Origin: an uncultured Peptococcaceae bacterium
Lineage (GTDB): Bacteria > Bacillota > Peptococcia > Peptococcales > Peptococcaceae
Assembly (NCBI GenBank): GCA_902496505.1
Contig: CABVBB010000015.1
Span: 1 to 13,888 of the forward strand
DNA: 13,888 nt
Reading direction: 5' to 3'
Positions 6,578 through 13,639 of the stretch are shown piece by piece. The notes beneath the pieces were generated by a model. It saw only the letters and a list, made by a program, of their open reading frames with translations. It had not been told where the DNA came from and ran no database searches. How positions within the stretch are numbered: the first letter of the stretch is position 1; each line of letters starts with the position of its first letter. Position numbers and translations under genes: made by a program.

Positions 6578-6667
6578 GGCCCATCCTTCCTTTCTTAGTG
6601 GACCAGGAATAAAAACATGATCTTGGTAAACTTATGGTAACACGTTTGACCAGTGCTGTCCATGCAC

Positions 6668-6709
6668 AAAAAAACCGATCCCCGGAGCGCTCCAGGAGTC
6701 GGTTTTTTT
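6668..6709. terminator. Terminator after the DUF1015 gene (bidirectional in form)
   Basis: An A-run plus ACCGA (6668-6678) pairs with TCGGT plus a T-run (6699-6709), with an inner palindrome GGAGCGCTCC (6684-6693). On the minus strand it ends the DUF1015 transcript, whose stop lies at 6722. No plus-strand gene ends here. Confidence 0.8.
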
Positions 6710-6721
6710 AACGTATGCTGT

Positions 6722-7972
6722 TTAGTTGTCTTCCAAGGGATGCAGGAACAAGCCGCTGCGCAGTTTGGGCTCGAACCAGGTGCTTTTGGCTGGCATGACC
6801 TGGCCGCTGTCAGCCACCCTGAGCACGTCATTGATGTCTGTGGGATAGAGCGCAAAGGCCAGCTGCATATCATAGCGGCAGCGGCGCTCCAATTCCTCCA
6901 GCCCGCGGATGCCGCCGACAAAATCGATGCGGTCGTCCTTGCGCGGATCAGTGATGCCCAAAAGGGGCGCCAGCACCGCATTTTGCAAAATGGCTGCGTC
7001 CAGCCCTTCGGTGACGTCATCCGGTACGATATCCGCATGAGCCTCCAGCTTATACCAGCGGTCTTCAAGATACAGGCCAAAGGTATGCTTGGCCTCAGGA
7101 TGATAGGGGCCATTGGCAACAGGGGTGACGGTAAAATGCTCGGAGAGCTTGTGCAAAAAAGCCTCTGTCGTATAGCCGCCCAGATCTTTGACTACGCGGT
7201 TGTAATCCATGATGCGCAGCTGATCGTGGGGGAAGATGACCGCCAAAAATTCGTTGAACGCTTCCTCGCCAGTGTAGTCCGGGTGCTGGGCGCGATAAGC
7301 CTGGCAGACCTTGGCTGCCGAAGCTGAGCGGTGATGGCCGTCCGCGATATAGAGCGCCGGCACATTTTCCGCAAAACGCTTCTGGATCTCTGCGGTCAGT
7401 GCGGCATCATTCAGCACCCAAAATTGATGGGTGATGCCATCGTCGGTGGTGAAATCATATTCTGCCGGATGACCATCCGCCCAGTCCAGGAGCGCCTGGT
7501 CAATGAAATCATCCGAACGGTACGTCAGCAGCACCGCTTCTGTATGACAGCCGCAGGCCGCGAAATGATCGATGCGATCCTGCTCCTTCACCGGCCGGGT
7601 GAACTCGTGCTTTTTGATGCGGCCCTCCAGATAATCATCCACCGCCGTGCAGCCGACCAGGCCCGTCTGGGCCTGACCATCCATGATCAAACGGTAAATA
7701 TAATAAGACGGCGCCGCCTCCTTGACCAAGATCCCCTCCTGCTCAAAACGCTCCAGATTGGCCCGGGATTTTTGGTACACTTCCGGCGCATGATCATCGA
7801 TTTCTAAAGGCAGATCGATCTCTGCCCGACTGATATGCAAAAAAGAATAGGGATTGCCCTCTGCCATCACCGCTGCTTCCGAGCGGTTCATCACATCATA
7901 AGGCAGACTCGCCACCCGCTCAGCCAACGAAGCAGCAGGACGGAGAGCGCGAAAAGGGGAGACTTTGACCAT
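6722..7972 (-). CDS. DUF1015 family protein
   Basis: The 416-residue protein matches the DUF1015 family in length and hallmarks. It has an N-terminal VSPFRALRP, SLPYDVMNRSEA, the segment GRIKKHEFTRPVKEQDRIDH (about 117-136), and ADGHHRSASA (about 210-219). The DGHHR motif resembles the catalytic motif of ParB/sulfiredoxin-fold enzymes, including archaeal ADP-dependent serine kinase; that relation is my inference. The ATG at 7972 is chosen because GGAGG lies 8 nt upstream; an in-frame TTG at 7987 would fall on that site. The gene is near serA and a class V aminotransferase on the same strand, a recurring neighbourhood that suggests serine metabolism. Its 5' leader contains a large structured RNA. 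Confidence 0.88.
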   Translation of the reverse strand: MVKVSPFRALRPAASLAERVASLPYDVMNRSEAAVMAEGNPYSFLHISRAEIDLPLEIDDHAPEVYQKSRANLERFEQEGILVKEAAPSYYIYRLIMDGQAQTGLVGCTAVDDYLEGRIKKHEFTRPVKEQDRIDHFAACGCHTEAVLLTYRSDDFIDQALLDWADGHPAEYDFTTDDGITHQFWVLNDAALTAEIQKRFAENVPALYIADGHHRSASAAKVCQAYRAQHPDYTGEEAFNEFLAVIFPHDQLRIMDYNRVVKDLGGYTTEAFLHKLSEHFTVTPVANGPYHPEAKHTFGLYLEDRWYKLEAHADIVPDDVTEGLDAAILQNAVLAPLLGITDPRKDDRIDFVGGIRGLEELERRCRYDMQLAFALYPTDINDVLRVADSGQVMPAKSTWFEPKLRSGLFLHPLEDN

Positions 7973-7997
7973 AACCAACACCTCCAAAGTTGTGAGT

Positions 7998-8199
7998 GCT
8001 CAGGACAACGAGAAATGCGCTCGGCTCCAAAAAAGCGTCGCACGTCGTCGTTGCCCCAGCCTTCTAAAATCCTCACGACCCGCCCCACCAGAAAGACGTG
8101 GGGCGCAGGCCGCTCTGACTTTAGCGCCTCGTGCGACGGTTTTCTGGAGCCGCCCCTTTAGGGGAGCCCTGCAACATTTCTCGTCGCCCTGAGCGTGGT
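7998..8199 (-). ncRNA. Unclassified rod-shaped structured RNA or long leader of the DUF1015 gene
   Basis: About 200 nt fold into an almost continuous rod on the minus strand. P1 is 20 bp (8175-8194 with 7998-8017). P2 has 21 of 22 positions paired (8130-8151 with 8023-8044). P3 is 8 bp (8117-8124 with 8064-8071). P4 is 6 bp (8108-8113 with 8075-8080). The apical stem is 7 bp (8098-8104 with 8082-8088). A small CCCC/GGGG hairpin (8153-8164) sits on the 5' arm. Six pairs are G-U on the minus strand and would be A-C mismatches on the plus strand, so the RNA is read from minus. A promoter places its 5' end at about 8199. The 3' end is 13 nt before the DUF1015 ribosome binding site, with no terminator between. 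The size and closing stem recall 6S RNA, but the large symmetric central bubble is absent. Family unknown. Confidence 0.68.
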
Positions 8200-8205
8200 T
8201 CTAAG

Positions 8206-8234
8206 TTTTATTTGCTTTAAAAAATAATAAACAA
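8206..8234 (-). promoter_or_regulatory. Putative promoter of the structured RNA and DUF1015 gene
   Basis: On the minus strand TTGTTT (8229-8234) and ATAAAA (8206-8211) are 17 nt apart. The predicted start near 8199 lies 5 nt before the first base of the RNA's closing stem. The -10 is imperfect, so confidence is moderate. Confidence 0.5.
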
Positions 8235-8238
8235 GGAT

Positions 8239-8260
8239 AAAAAAGGGCATTCCTGCCCTT
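8239..8260 (-). terminator. Terminator after the TauE/SafE-like gene
   Basis: On the minus strand AAGGGCA (8254-8260) pairs with TGCCCTT (8243-8249) around a GGAA tetraloop and runs into Ts. It starts 3 nt after the stop codon and separates the transporter from the structured RNA. Confidence 0.88.
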
Positions 8261-8263
8261 CTC

Positions 8264-9034
8264 TCAAAAAAACGTATCGTAGATGATCTTGACAAACAGC
8301 ATCACCAGCACGCCGATGAGCACGGGTTTGATAAATTTCGCGCCTTTTTGGATGGCGAGCCCTGAGCCGATCCAGTTGCCGCAGATGGAGCAGAGGGCAG
8401 CGGGAATAGCGACGGCGTAGAGGACTTGTCCGGCGGTGATGAAGACCGTGAGCGCAGCCAGATTGCTGGCGAGGTTGACGATCTTGGTATTGCCGCAGGC
8501 GGTCTTGAAGTCAAAGCCCATAAAAAGGGAGTAGGCCAGGATCATAAATGTGCCGGTACCTGGACCGAAAAAGCCGTCGTACATGCCGATAAAAAAGCCG
8601 ATAGCGCCTGCTAAAGCCAATGTACGGCCCGTAGCCAGCTGCTCAAAGGTGCTGTCGTCATTGAGCCCATTTTTGTTGAAAAGGACGATGACCGCGGTGA
8701 TGGGGAGCAAGATGAGCATAGAGATGCGCAGCGCATGATCAGTCAGAAAAAGCGCCAGCCGCGCGCCGCAGGCCGAGCCCAGGAGCGCAAAGGCTGCGGA
8801 AAACAAGGCGATCTTCAAATGCAGATGGCCGCTTTTCAAAAAGCGCGCCGCTGAAAAACACGTACCCAGACAGCCGGAAAATTTGTTGGAGCCATAGGCC
8901 ATATGGGCGGGCATACCGGTCAGCAGATAGGCGGGCAGGGCGATCAGCCCGCCGCCGCCGGCGATGGCGTCTATAAAAGACGCAAAGAAGACCAGGGGAC
9001 AGACGATGAGGATCATTTGCAGAGTCGATAACAT
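8264..9034 (-). CDS. TauE/SafE (TSUP) family membrane transporter
   Basis: This 256-residue membrane protein has about eight hydrophobic helices and belongs to the TSUP family, which includes putative exporters of sulfite, sulfonates and related organic anions. The hallmark FIDAIAGGGGLIALPAYLLTG (21-41), the following GSNKFSG (48-54), and the second-repeat MYDGFFGPGTG (150-160) are typical of YfcA-like members. The start is supported by an AAGGAG site about 10 nt upstream. A promoter with a perfect TTGACA lies between this gene and serA, so it can be transcribed on its own. Proximity to serine genes and, more distantly, to an arylsulfotransferase-like gene hints at a sulfur-containing or serine-derived anion, but the substrate cannot be read from sequence. 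Confidence 0.9.
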   Translation of the reverse strand: MLSTLQMILIVCPLVFFASFIDAIAGGGGLIALPAYLLTGMPAHMAYGSNKFSGCLGTCFSAARFLKSGHLHLKIALFSAAFALLGSACGARLALFLTDHALRISMLILLPITAVIVLFNKNGLNDDSTFEQLATGRTLALAGAIGFFIGMYDGFFGPGTGTFMILAYSLFMGFDFKTACGNTKIVNLASNLAALTVFITAGQVLYAVAIPAALCSICGNWIGSGLAIQKGAKFIKPVLIGVLVMLFVKIIYDTFF

Positions 9035-9076
9035 GATGTGGAAACTCCTTTATCAAAATTAATGGATAGCGTTCCT

Positions 9077-9106
9077 ATTATCCGTCCGCTGGCCTTAGCC
9101 TGTCAA
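9077..9106 (-). promoter_or_regulatory. Sigma-A promoter of the TauE/SafE-like gene
   Basis: On the minus strand TTGACA (9101-9106) and GATAAT (9077-9082) are separated by 18 nt. The promoter sits directly after the serA stop codon, and no terminator was seen between serA and this gene, so read-through from serA is also possible. Confidence 0.75.
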
Positions 9107-9110
9107 GCAC

Positions 9111-10016
9111 TCAGTTGAAGAAATCTCTGACCACATCCACCAATTCCAAACCGATGCGGGTCTGAGCTTCCACGGTCTGCGCACCGATATGCGGTGTGAC
9201 CGAGATGTGCGGATGAGCGAGCAATTCTGGATCAGGGGTCGGCTCGTTTTGGAAAACATCCAGCGCGCAGGCAGCTACATGACCGCTGTTCAGCGCTTCT
9301 AAAAGGGCTTTTTCTTCCACCAAATTGCCGCGGGCGCAGTTGACGATGCGGACGCCAGGCTTCATAGCGGCCAATTCCGCTGCGCCGATGACCGGCTTGC
9401 CATCTGCGGTAGCGGGGATGTGCATGGAGATGAAATCCGCTGTGGCGATCAATTCATCAAAAGGCAGGTACTGATAGGGGACATTGGGATCTTCGCCGAC
9501 GATGTCATAGTAAGCTACGTTCATGCCCAAAGCCGCACATTTCTCCGCCAAGAAACGCGCTGTCCGGCCAAAACCTACCAGCCCCAGCTGGCTGCCGCAG
9601 AGTTCCTTGCCCGTGTAGGCTTTTTTGTTCCACTTGCCCTGACGCATCTCCACATTAGCCGTGCCGATGAAGCGGGAGACAGCGAATAAATGGGCCAAAG
9701 CCAGCTCGCTCATAGCATTGGACGAGGCGCGCGGAGTGTTGCGTACAGCGATGCCATGCGCCTCAGCATAATCTTTGTCGATATTGTCGATGCCCACGCC
9801 AGCCCGAATGATCAATTTCAGCCGGCCTGTTTCCAAAGCGGCATCGATGATCGGCTGCCGTACCTTCGTCGCCGACCGCACGATCAAGCAATCCGCTTCC
9901 TTGACCTTCTCCGCCAAAACCTCCGGCTCATAAAATTCGGTGATCACTTCATACCCCAGATCCTCCAAACCCGCTTTACCATTCGCTGCGATACCATCCG
10001 TTGCCAAAATTCTCAT
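9111..10016 (-). CDS. serA: D-3-phosphoglycerate dehydrogenase, short form
   Basis: SerA oxidises 3-phosphoglycerate to 3-phosphohydroxypyruvate with NAD, the first step of serine synthesis. The 301-residue protein holds the catalytic and NAD-binding domains only and lacks a C-terminal ACT domain, so feedback inhibition by serine through ACT is not expected. The dinucleotide motif LGLVGFGRTA is at about 144-153. The catalytic triad is R229 (NCARGN), E258 (QNEP) and H276 (PHIGAQT). The start at 10016 is chosen because GGAGG lies 8 nt upstream; an upstream TTG at 10031 would overlap that site. It follows the aminotransferase with a weak terminator-like hairpin between. Another 2-hydroxyacid dehydrogenase is possible, but context favours SerA. 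Confidence 0.87.
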   Translation of the reverse strand: MRILATDGIAANGKAGLEDLGYEVITEFYEPEVLAEKVKEADCLIVRSATKVRQPIIDAALETGRLKLIIRAGVGIDNIDKDYAEAHGIAVRNTPRASSNAMSELALAHLFAVSRFIGTANVEMRQGKWNKKAYTGKELCGSQLGLVGFGRTARFLAEKCAALGMNVAYYDIVGEDPNVPYQYLPFDELIATADFISMHIPATADGKPVIGAAELAAMKPGVRIVNCARGNLVEEKALLEALNSGHVAACALDVFQNEPTPDPELLAHPHISVTPHIGAQTVEAQTRIGLELVDVVRDFFN

Positions 10017-10102
10017 TTGTATTTCCTCCAATTATCCATTTTATATTTATATTCGCGCAACAAAGCGCATAAAGATTGTGATCGTTGCTAGAGAACAAGC
10101 CG

Positions 10103-10142
10103 AAAAATTTCCCCCTCGCCGCGCCTATCCGCAGGCGAGGGG
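10103..10142 (-). terminator. Hairpin after the aminotransferase gene, possibly a leaky terminator
   Basis: On the minus strand CCCCTCGCC (10134-10142) pairs with GGCGAGGGG (10112-10120), a strong 9-bp stem. The tract after it is GGAAATTTTTC, a poor and offset T-run, so partial read-through into serA is likely. Confidence 0.55.
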
Positions 10143-10160
10143 AGCAAAAGGTCTGTTTTT

Positions 10161-11234
10161 TTACTTCAAGTCTAAGATCTCCTCGATATCCTTGAGCAGC
10201 GCTTCCAGTTCTTCCATCGTGGTATCGGCCATGTGGGCGATGCGGAAAGTCTTCTCCTTGAGGTCGCCGTAGCCGTTGGAGAGCGTCTTGCCGCGCAGCG
10301 CCAGCTGGTTGTTGAGATCGGCCACGCTGATCTGGCGGGTGTTGTCGACTACGGTCAAGGTGTCGGCCAGATACCGTTCGTCCGGGAAGAGGGCGAAATA
10401 CTGCTTTGCCCACTGACGGCAGCGGGCGGCCATGGCTTGATGGCGGGCGAAACGATTATCCAACCCTTCAGCCAAAATTTTATCCAGCTGATAATCCATG
10501 GCGAACATCAGCGATTCGTTCGGTGTGGAGGGATATTGATAATCCTTCTTTTTCAAATAATTGTAGATTTCCTGCAAGTCGAAATACAGCCCGCGGTGCT
10601 CCACGTCAAAAGTGCGTTTGTACGCTTTTTCGGAAATGGTGCAGATGGCCATGCCGGGAGGCAGCCCCAGCGCCTTCTGGGTGGAGGTGATCAAGACGTC
10701 GATGCCCAATTTATCCACCTCGATCTTCATGCCGCAGGCAGAAGAGACAGCATCCACGCACCAGACGATGTCCGGATGCTTCGCTAAAACAGGCGCGATA
10801 TCATACAAAGGATTGGCCACGCCTGTGGAGGTCTCCGTGTGGGTGATGGCAACGAGGTCATAATCGCCTTTGGCTAATTCCTGTTCCACCAATTCCGGCG
10901 TCACAGCCTGCCCCCAAGGTACGGATACCTTATCAGCTGGGACCCCATTGGTCACAGCCATTTTATACCAGCGATCACCAAAAGAACCGATGGAAAAGAC
11001 CAGCGCCCGTTTGGCCGTACAAGATCGGATAGCGCCTTCCATCAGCCCGCTGCCTGAGGAGGTAGACAGCAGGATTTCATTTTGCGTATAAAAAACTTGA
11101 CGCAGTTTATCAGAAATACCTCTTTGCAGTGCGGAAATTTCTTTGGTACGATGTCCGATCATAGGAGTCGCCATTTTGGCTAAGACGTCATCAGTCACAT
11201 TGACCGGACCGGGAATAAAGAGTTGTTTGTACAT
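10161..11234 (-). CDS. Class V pyridoxal-phosphate aminotransferase (serine/alanine-glyoxylate type)
   Basis: The 357-residue protein belongs to the class V aminotransferases that include serine-glyoxylate, serine-pyruvate and alanine-glyoxylate aminotransferases. With SerA beside it, the likely job is transamination in serine synthesis (3-phosphohydroxypyruvate to phosphoserine) in place of classical SerC. Features include FIPGPVNV near the N-terminus, a phosphate-binding SGSG loop (60-63), THTETSTG (131-138), the cofactor Asp in CVDAVSS (D161), and the Schiff-base lysine K187 in TSTQKALGLPPG. The start MYKQLF at 11234 is chosen because GAGGAGG lies 8 nt upstream; the frame extends to 11267 without a site. 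The real amino donor and acceptor cannot be told from sequence. Confidence 0.88.
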   Translation of the reverse strand: MYKQLFIPGPVNVTDDVLAKMATPMIGHRTKEISALQRGISDKLRQVFYTQNEILLSTSSGSGLMEGAIRSCTAKRALVFSIGSFGDRWYKMAVTNGVPADKVSVPWGQAVTPELVEQELAKGDYDLVAITHTETSTGVANPLYDIAPVLAKHPDIVWCVDAVSSACGMKIEVDKLGIDVLITSTQKALGLPPGMAICTISEKAYKRTFDVEHRGLYFDLQEIYNYLKKKDYQYPSTPNESLMFAMDYQLDKILAEGLDNRFARHQAMAARCRQWAKQYFALFPDERYLADTLTVVDNTRQISVADLNNQLALRGKTLSNGYGDLKEKTFRIAHMADTTMEELEALLKDIEEILDLK

Positions 11235-11523
11235 GGGAAAAGCCTCCTCAAAAATTTTGGTCATCATTGTATAGTGTATCCACGAAAAAATGATGTGGCT
11301 ATATCATAGCACCTTTGGCTTTGTATTTCAAGGGTGGATATGTGTCTTTCTGAAAAAAACATGTGAAATGGACACCACTGCGGTCAAAAAACAGCTGACA
11401 GCTGATGAAAAATTGCGCAGAAGACGCTTTGCGGCCAGCTTGCTGGCGATTTTAACGGCGCGTGGAAAATGTCCGCCTTATGCGGACAATGAGCGCCTGC
11501 ACGATTTTTTGGCAGCAGCGCAC
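11235..11523. other. Non-coding stretch upstream of the aminotransferase gene
   Basis: It holds the aminotransferase ribosome binding site and a possible -10 (TATACAAT on the minus strand near 11270) without a clear -35. Two short hairpins are visible, GCCAGC-TT-GCTGGC near 11434-11447 and GTCCGC-CTTAT-GCGGAC (11471-11487). A plus-strand open frame across it is judged spurious because it continues through the terminator and parS palindrome. Confidence 0.5.
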
Positions 11524-11556
11524 AAAAAAAGCCGCCTGCTTTTAACAGACGGCGGC
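11524..11556 (-). terminator. Terminator of the GGDEF/HD-GYP gene
   Basis: On the minus strand GCCGC...CTG (from 11556) pairs with CAG-GCGGC (to 11531), with a small bulge, and is followed by seven Ts (11524-11530). The parS palindrome lies between this terminator and the stop codon. Confidence 0.8.
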
Positions 11557-11563
11557 AAAAAAA

Positions 11564-11579
11564 TGTTTCACGTGAAACA
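11564..11579. promoter_or_regulatory. parS: parS centromere site 1
   Basis: TGTTTCACGTGAAACA is a perfect 16-bp palindrome matching the ParB-binding parS consensus of Bacillota and most other bacteria (TGTTNCACGTGAAACA). ParB loads here for origin segregation and SMC recruitment. Confidence 0.95.
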
Positions 11580-11585
11580 AACGTT

Positions 11586-11601
11586 TGTTTCACGTGAAAC
11601 A
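11586..11601. promoter_or_regulatory. parS: parS centromere site 2
   Basis: This is a second exact TGTTTCACGTGAAACA. Its centre is 22 bp from the first, about two helical turns, so both ParB dimers would lie on nearly the same face of the DNA. Confidence 0.95.
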
Positions 11602-11624
11602 TTTTGGCGTAAGTATTTTTCCTC

Positions 11625-13313
11625 TCAATAATCCAGCAGTTCTTCAAAGCCCAGCAGAGGATCTTGATAGAGCGTGCAGCTGGAGGCTTGGGCGCCGATC
11701 ATGCCGGTGCTGTCCATGGCTTCGCGCTGTTTCAAAAAGGTGATGAACTGTTTGGTGAGCGCCGGGTCTAAGGAATGACCGGCGAGCTCCTGCAGTTTTT
11801 CCATGGCGGCCGCTGGTTCTTGGAGCGGGCCGCCGGACAAGCAGTAGCGGATGCGGTCATAGGTGTCCAGGACGCGCAGCAGGCGGGATTCAAACGGCAG
11901 ACTTTCGCTGCGGCAGCCAGCGGGATAACCGCCGCCCTGCCAATCTTCGTGATGATAGAGCACGATCTGAGCAAATTCCGCAGAGCGGAGATTTTGCCGC
12001 AGGATGCGGGCGCCGATCTCCGGGTGGCGCTGCAATTCCTGCCGTTCCCGCTCTGTGAGTACGCTGTCTTTATTCAAGATCTCATCGGAGATGGAGGCCA
12101 TGCCGATGTCGTGCAGGAGACCGAGCCGCCAGAGAAAAGTGCATTCGCCGGGATCAGAGCCCAGCCAGCGGCCGAATTCTTTGGCCATTCGGGCGACGCG
12201 GACGCAGTGGCGGTGCAGCTGGGGATTGCGCTCAAAAAGCGACTGCATGATGGATTGGATGGCGCTGTGCTGAAAAGCGGCAGCATGCTCTTGTTTGCAG
12301 GTGTACATCATGTCTTCAGCAGTGGCAATGACGGTGCTCAGCACATCTTCCAGCCGCAGGCGCGTGGCTGCCCCCCAAGAAAAGCCCAGGTTCATGCCGG
12401 AGAGGGCGTGCTGTCCGAGCTCTGTGCGGCAGGTCTCCGCATAAGCGCGGGCGCTGGCCAAGTCGGTGTTGGGCATGAGCACCACTAGTTCGTCACCGCC
12501 GACACGGCAGACAAAATCCGTGGCTCGGGCGTTTTTTTGCAGGGTCTGGGCCGTGAGGATGATGGCTTCATCGCCAAAACCGTGTCCCAGCGTATCATTG
12601 ATGGTCTTGAGCCGATCGATGTCCAGCATGACGATGGATAACGGCAGAGCCTGCGCTTGGTCCAGATGAGGCAGCTGATCGGCATAGAAAAGCCGGTTGT
12701 AGACGCCAGTCAGCGGGTCATGAATGCTTTTTTGCCAGATCTCCCGCTGCTTGCGCTTGATGTCGCTGATGTCATTGATGACGCAGCGCAGCAGATAATG
12801 GCCGTTATCGGTGAGGGAGTGGCCGTTCCAGACCAGCTGCCGAAAACGATCGATGAGCACCAGCACGTCGCTGGGGCCGTATTCCGGCAGAGGTGAGAGC
12901 TCCAAGGAAGATCGCGTGTCGTTTTGCAGGATATCTTCATACGTCTGGCGCAGCAGCGTCTGCTGAGCGGGCGGGAAGAAATCCACGATGTTGTGCGTAT
13001 GGACGATATCGGGCGTCAGATCGACCATTTGGCAGAAGGTCTTGTTGGCCTCCACGATCAGGCCGTCCGCCTGAAAGATCACATAGCCTGCGGGCGCTTC
13101 CTCATACAGCCGCTGGTAACGGGAACGCAAAATGACATTTTCCTGGATCACGCGGCGCAGCGCTTGATTCTGCCCATTCAGATCATCATAATAGCCGCTT
13201 AAGTGGGAGAGCAGATCCTGCATATCTCCCTGGTCCAGATCCTGTCCGCTGTGTCCGTTGTTCAGGACACCTTCTGCTTGGCGTAAAGCCTCTTCATGTT
13301 TTTTGTACATCAT
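11625..13313 (-). CDS. PAS-GGDEF-HD-GYP cyclic-di-GMP turnover protein
   Basis: The 562-residue protein has an N-terminal helical, probably coiled-coil stretch (1-66), a PAS-like sensor domain (about 67-190), a GGDEF domain (about 195-345) and an HD-GYP domain (about 350-540). GGDEF domains make cyclic di-GMP and HD-GYP domains hydrolyse it. The cyclase shows DPLTGVYNR (199-207), an RxxD inhibitory site (R263-D266) and GGDEL (272-276) instead of GGDEF. The HD-GYP part keeps HD (401-402), HPEIG (430-434), HHE (454-456) and GYP (462-464) but reads HDIGM for HDIGK and WQGGGYP for WDGxGYP. No signal peptide or membrane helix is seen, so it is cytoplasmic. A GAGGG site supports the start at 13313 or the adjacent ATG at 13310. 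It is monocistronic. Confidence 0.9.
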   Translation of the reverse strand: MMYKKHEEALRQAEGVLNNGHSGQDLDQGDMQDLLSHLSGYYDDLNGQNQALRRVIQENVILRSRYQRLYEEAPAGYVIFQADGLIVEANKTFCQMVDLTPDIVHTHNIVDFFPPAQQTLLRQTYEDILQNDTRSSLELSPLPEYGPSDVLVLIDRFRQLVWNGHSLTDNGHYLLRCVINDISDIKRKQREIWQKSIHDPLTGVYNRLFYADQLPHLDQAQALPLSIVMLDIDRLKTINDTLGHGFGDEAIILTAQTLQKNARATDFVCRVGGDELVVLMPNTDLASARAYAETCRTELGQHALSGMNLGFSWGAATRLRLEDVLSTVIATAEDMMYTCKQEHAAAFQHSAIQSIMQSLFERNPQLHRHCVRVARMAKEFGRWLGSDPGECTFLWRLGLLHDIGMASISDEILNKDSVLTERERQELQRHPEIGARILRQNLRSAEFAQIVLYHHEDWQGGGYPAGCRSESLPFESRLLRVLDTYDRIRYCLSGGPLQEPAAAMEKLQELAGHSLDPALTKQFITFLKQREAMDSTGMIGAQASSCTLYQDPLLGFEELLDY

Positions 13314-13639
13314 AGCATCCCTCGGTCCATCATTTTGGCTGTGCTTTCCTTATAAAGGGGCTCATTCGTCGCATGTGCACAGAAAAGAGCGCTCGCCTGG
13401 ATAATGGTCTGCGCCCTTTTGGGTGGAGGGTGATAGATCCTCGATCATTTGGAGAAAATCACAGCTGGTATTCTGTTGTGCAAATGGCTTATTAAAATGT
13501 TACTGGTTCCGAATTCATTTTCTAATGCTATTTTCTCAACTTTGGCAGGATTTGTCAATGACTTGGGGGAAGAATCCTATAAATAACGATAAAAAAATCA
13601 AATGGTAAATCGTGGATAAAAGACGATAGCAAGAATCCT
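13314..13639. other. Intergenic region between divergent GGDEF/HD-GYP and LysR genes
   Basis: No convincing gene was found. A 61-codon plus-strand frame (13423-13608) lacks a ribosome binding site and family resemblance. A possible -10 (TTATAAGG on the minus strand near 13351-13358) could serve the GGDEF gene. A direct-repeat copy (13570-13599) lies near the LysR promoter. Confidence 0.5.

Larger units (their letters stand above)
11560..11605. repeat. 46-bp perfect palindrome spanning both parS sites
   Basis: Positions 11560-11605 are their own reverse complement, centred between 11582 and 11583. The arms are two parS boxes joined by a 6-bp AACGTT. It could extrude as a cruciform, and in the GGDEF gene's mRNA it would form a 20-bp-plus hairpin. 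Confidence 0.95.

Noticed and set aside
6600..6660. A third CRP/FNR operator upstream of the regulator's own gene
   Set aside because: The sequence there (GTTACCA-TAA-GTTTACCA on the minus strand) is a direct repeat, not the AACATATGTT palindrome, so autoregulation is not supported.
7998..8194. The long inverted repeat as a MITE-type mobile element
   Set aside because: No target-site duplication is visible at the ends, and the wobble pairs favour a minus-strand RNA. A genome copy count could still revive this idea.
7998..8199. A T-box or other known amino-acid riboswitch controlling serine-related genes
   Set aside because: The T-box antiterminator motif and a leader terminator are absent, and the segment is a single rod rather than a multi-domain fold.
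11290..11631. A plus-strand 113-codon open frame across the aminotransferase-GGDEF intergenic region
   Set aside because: It lacks a ribosome binding site, runs through the GGDEF terminator, and ends in MFHVKQ...VSRETF, which is simply the parS palindrome translated; the opposite strand gives the same peptide.
13423..13608. A plus-strand 61-codon open frame upstream of the LysR gene
   Set aside because: It has no ribosome binding site and no family resemblance, and it overlaps the direct-repeat region in AT-rich DNA.
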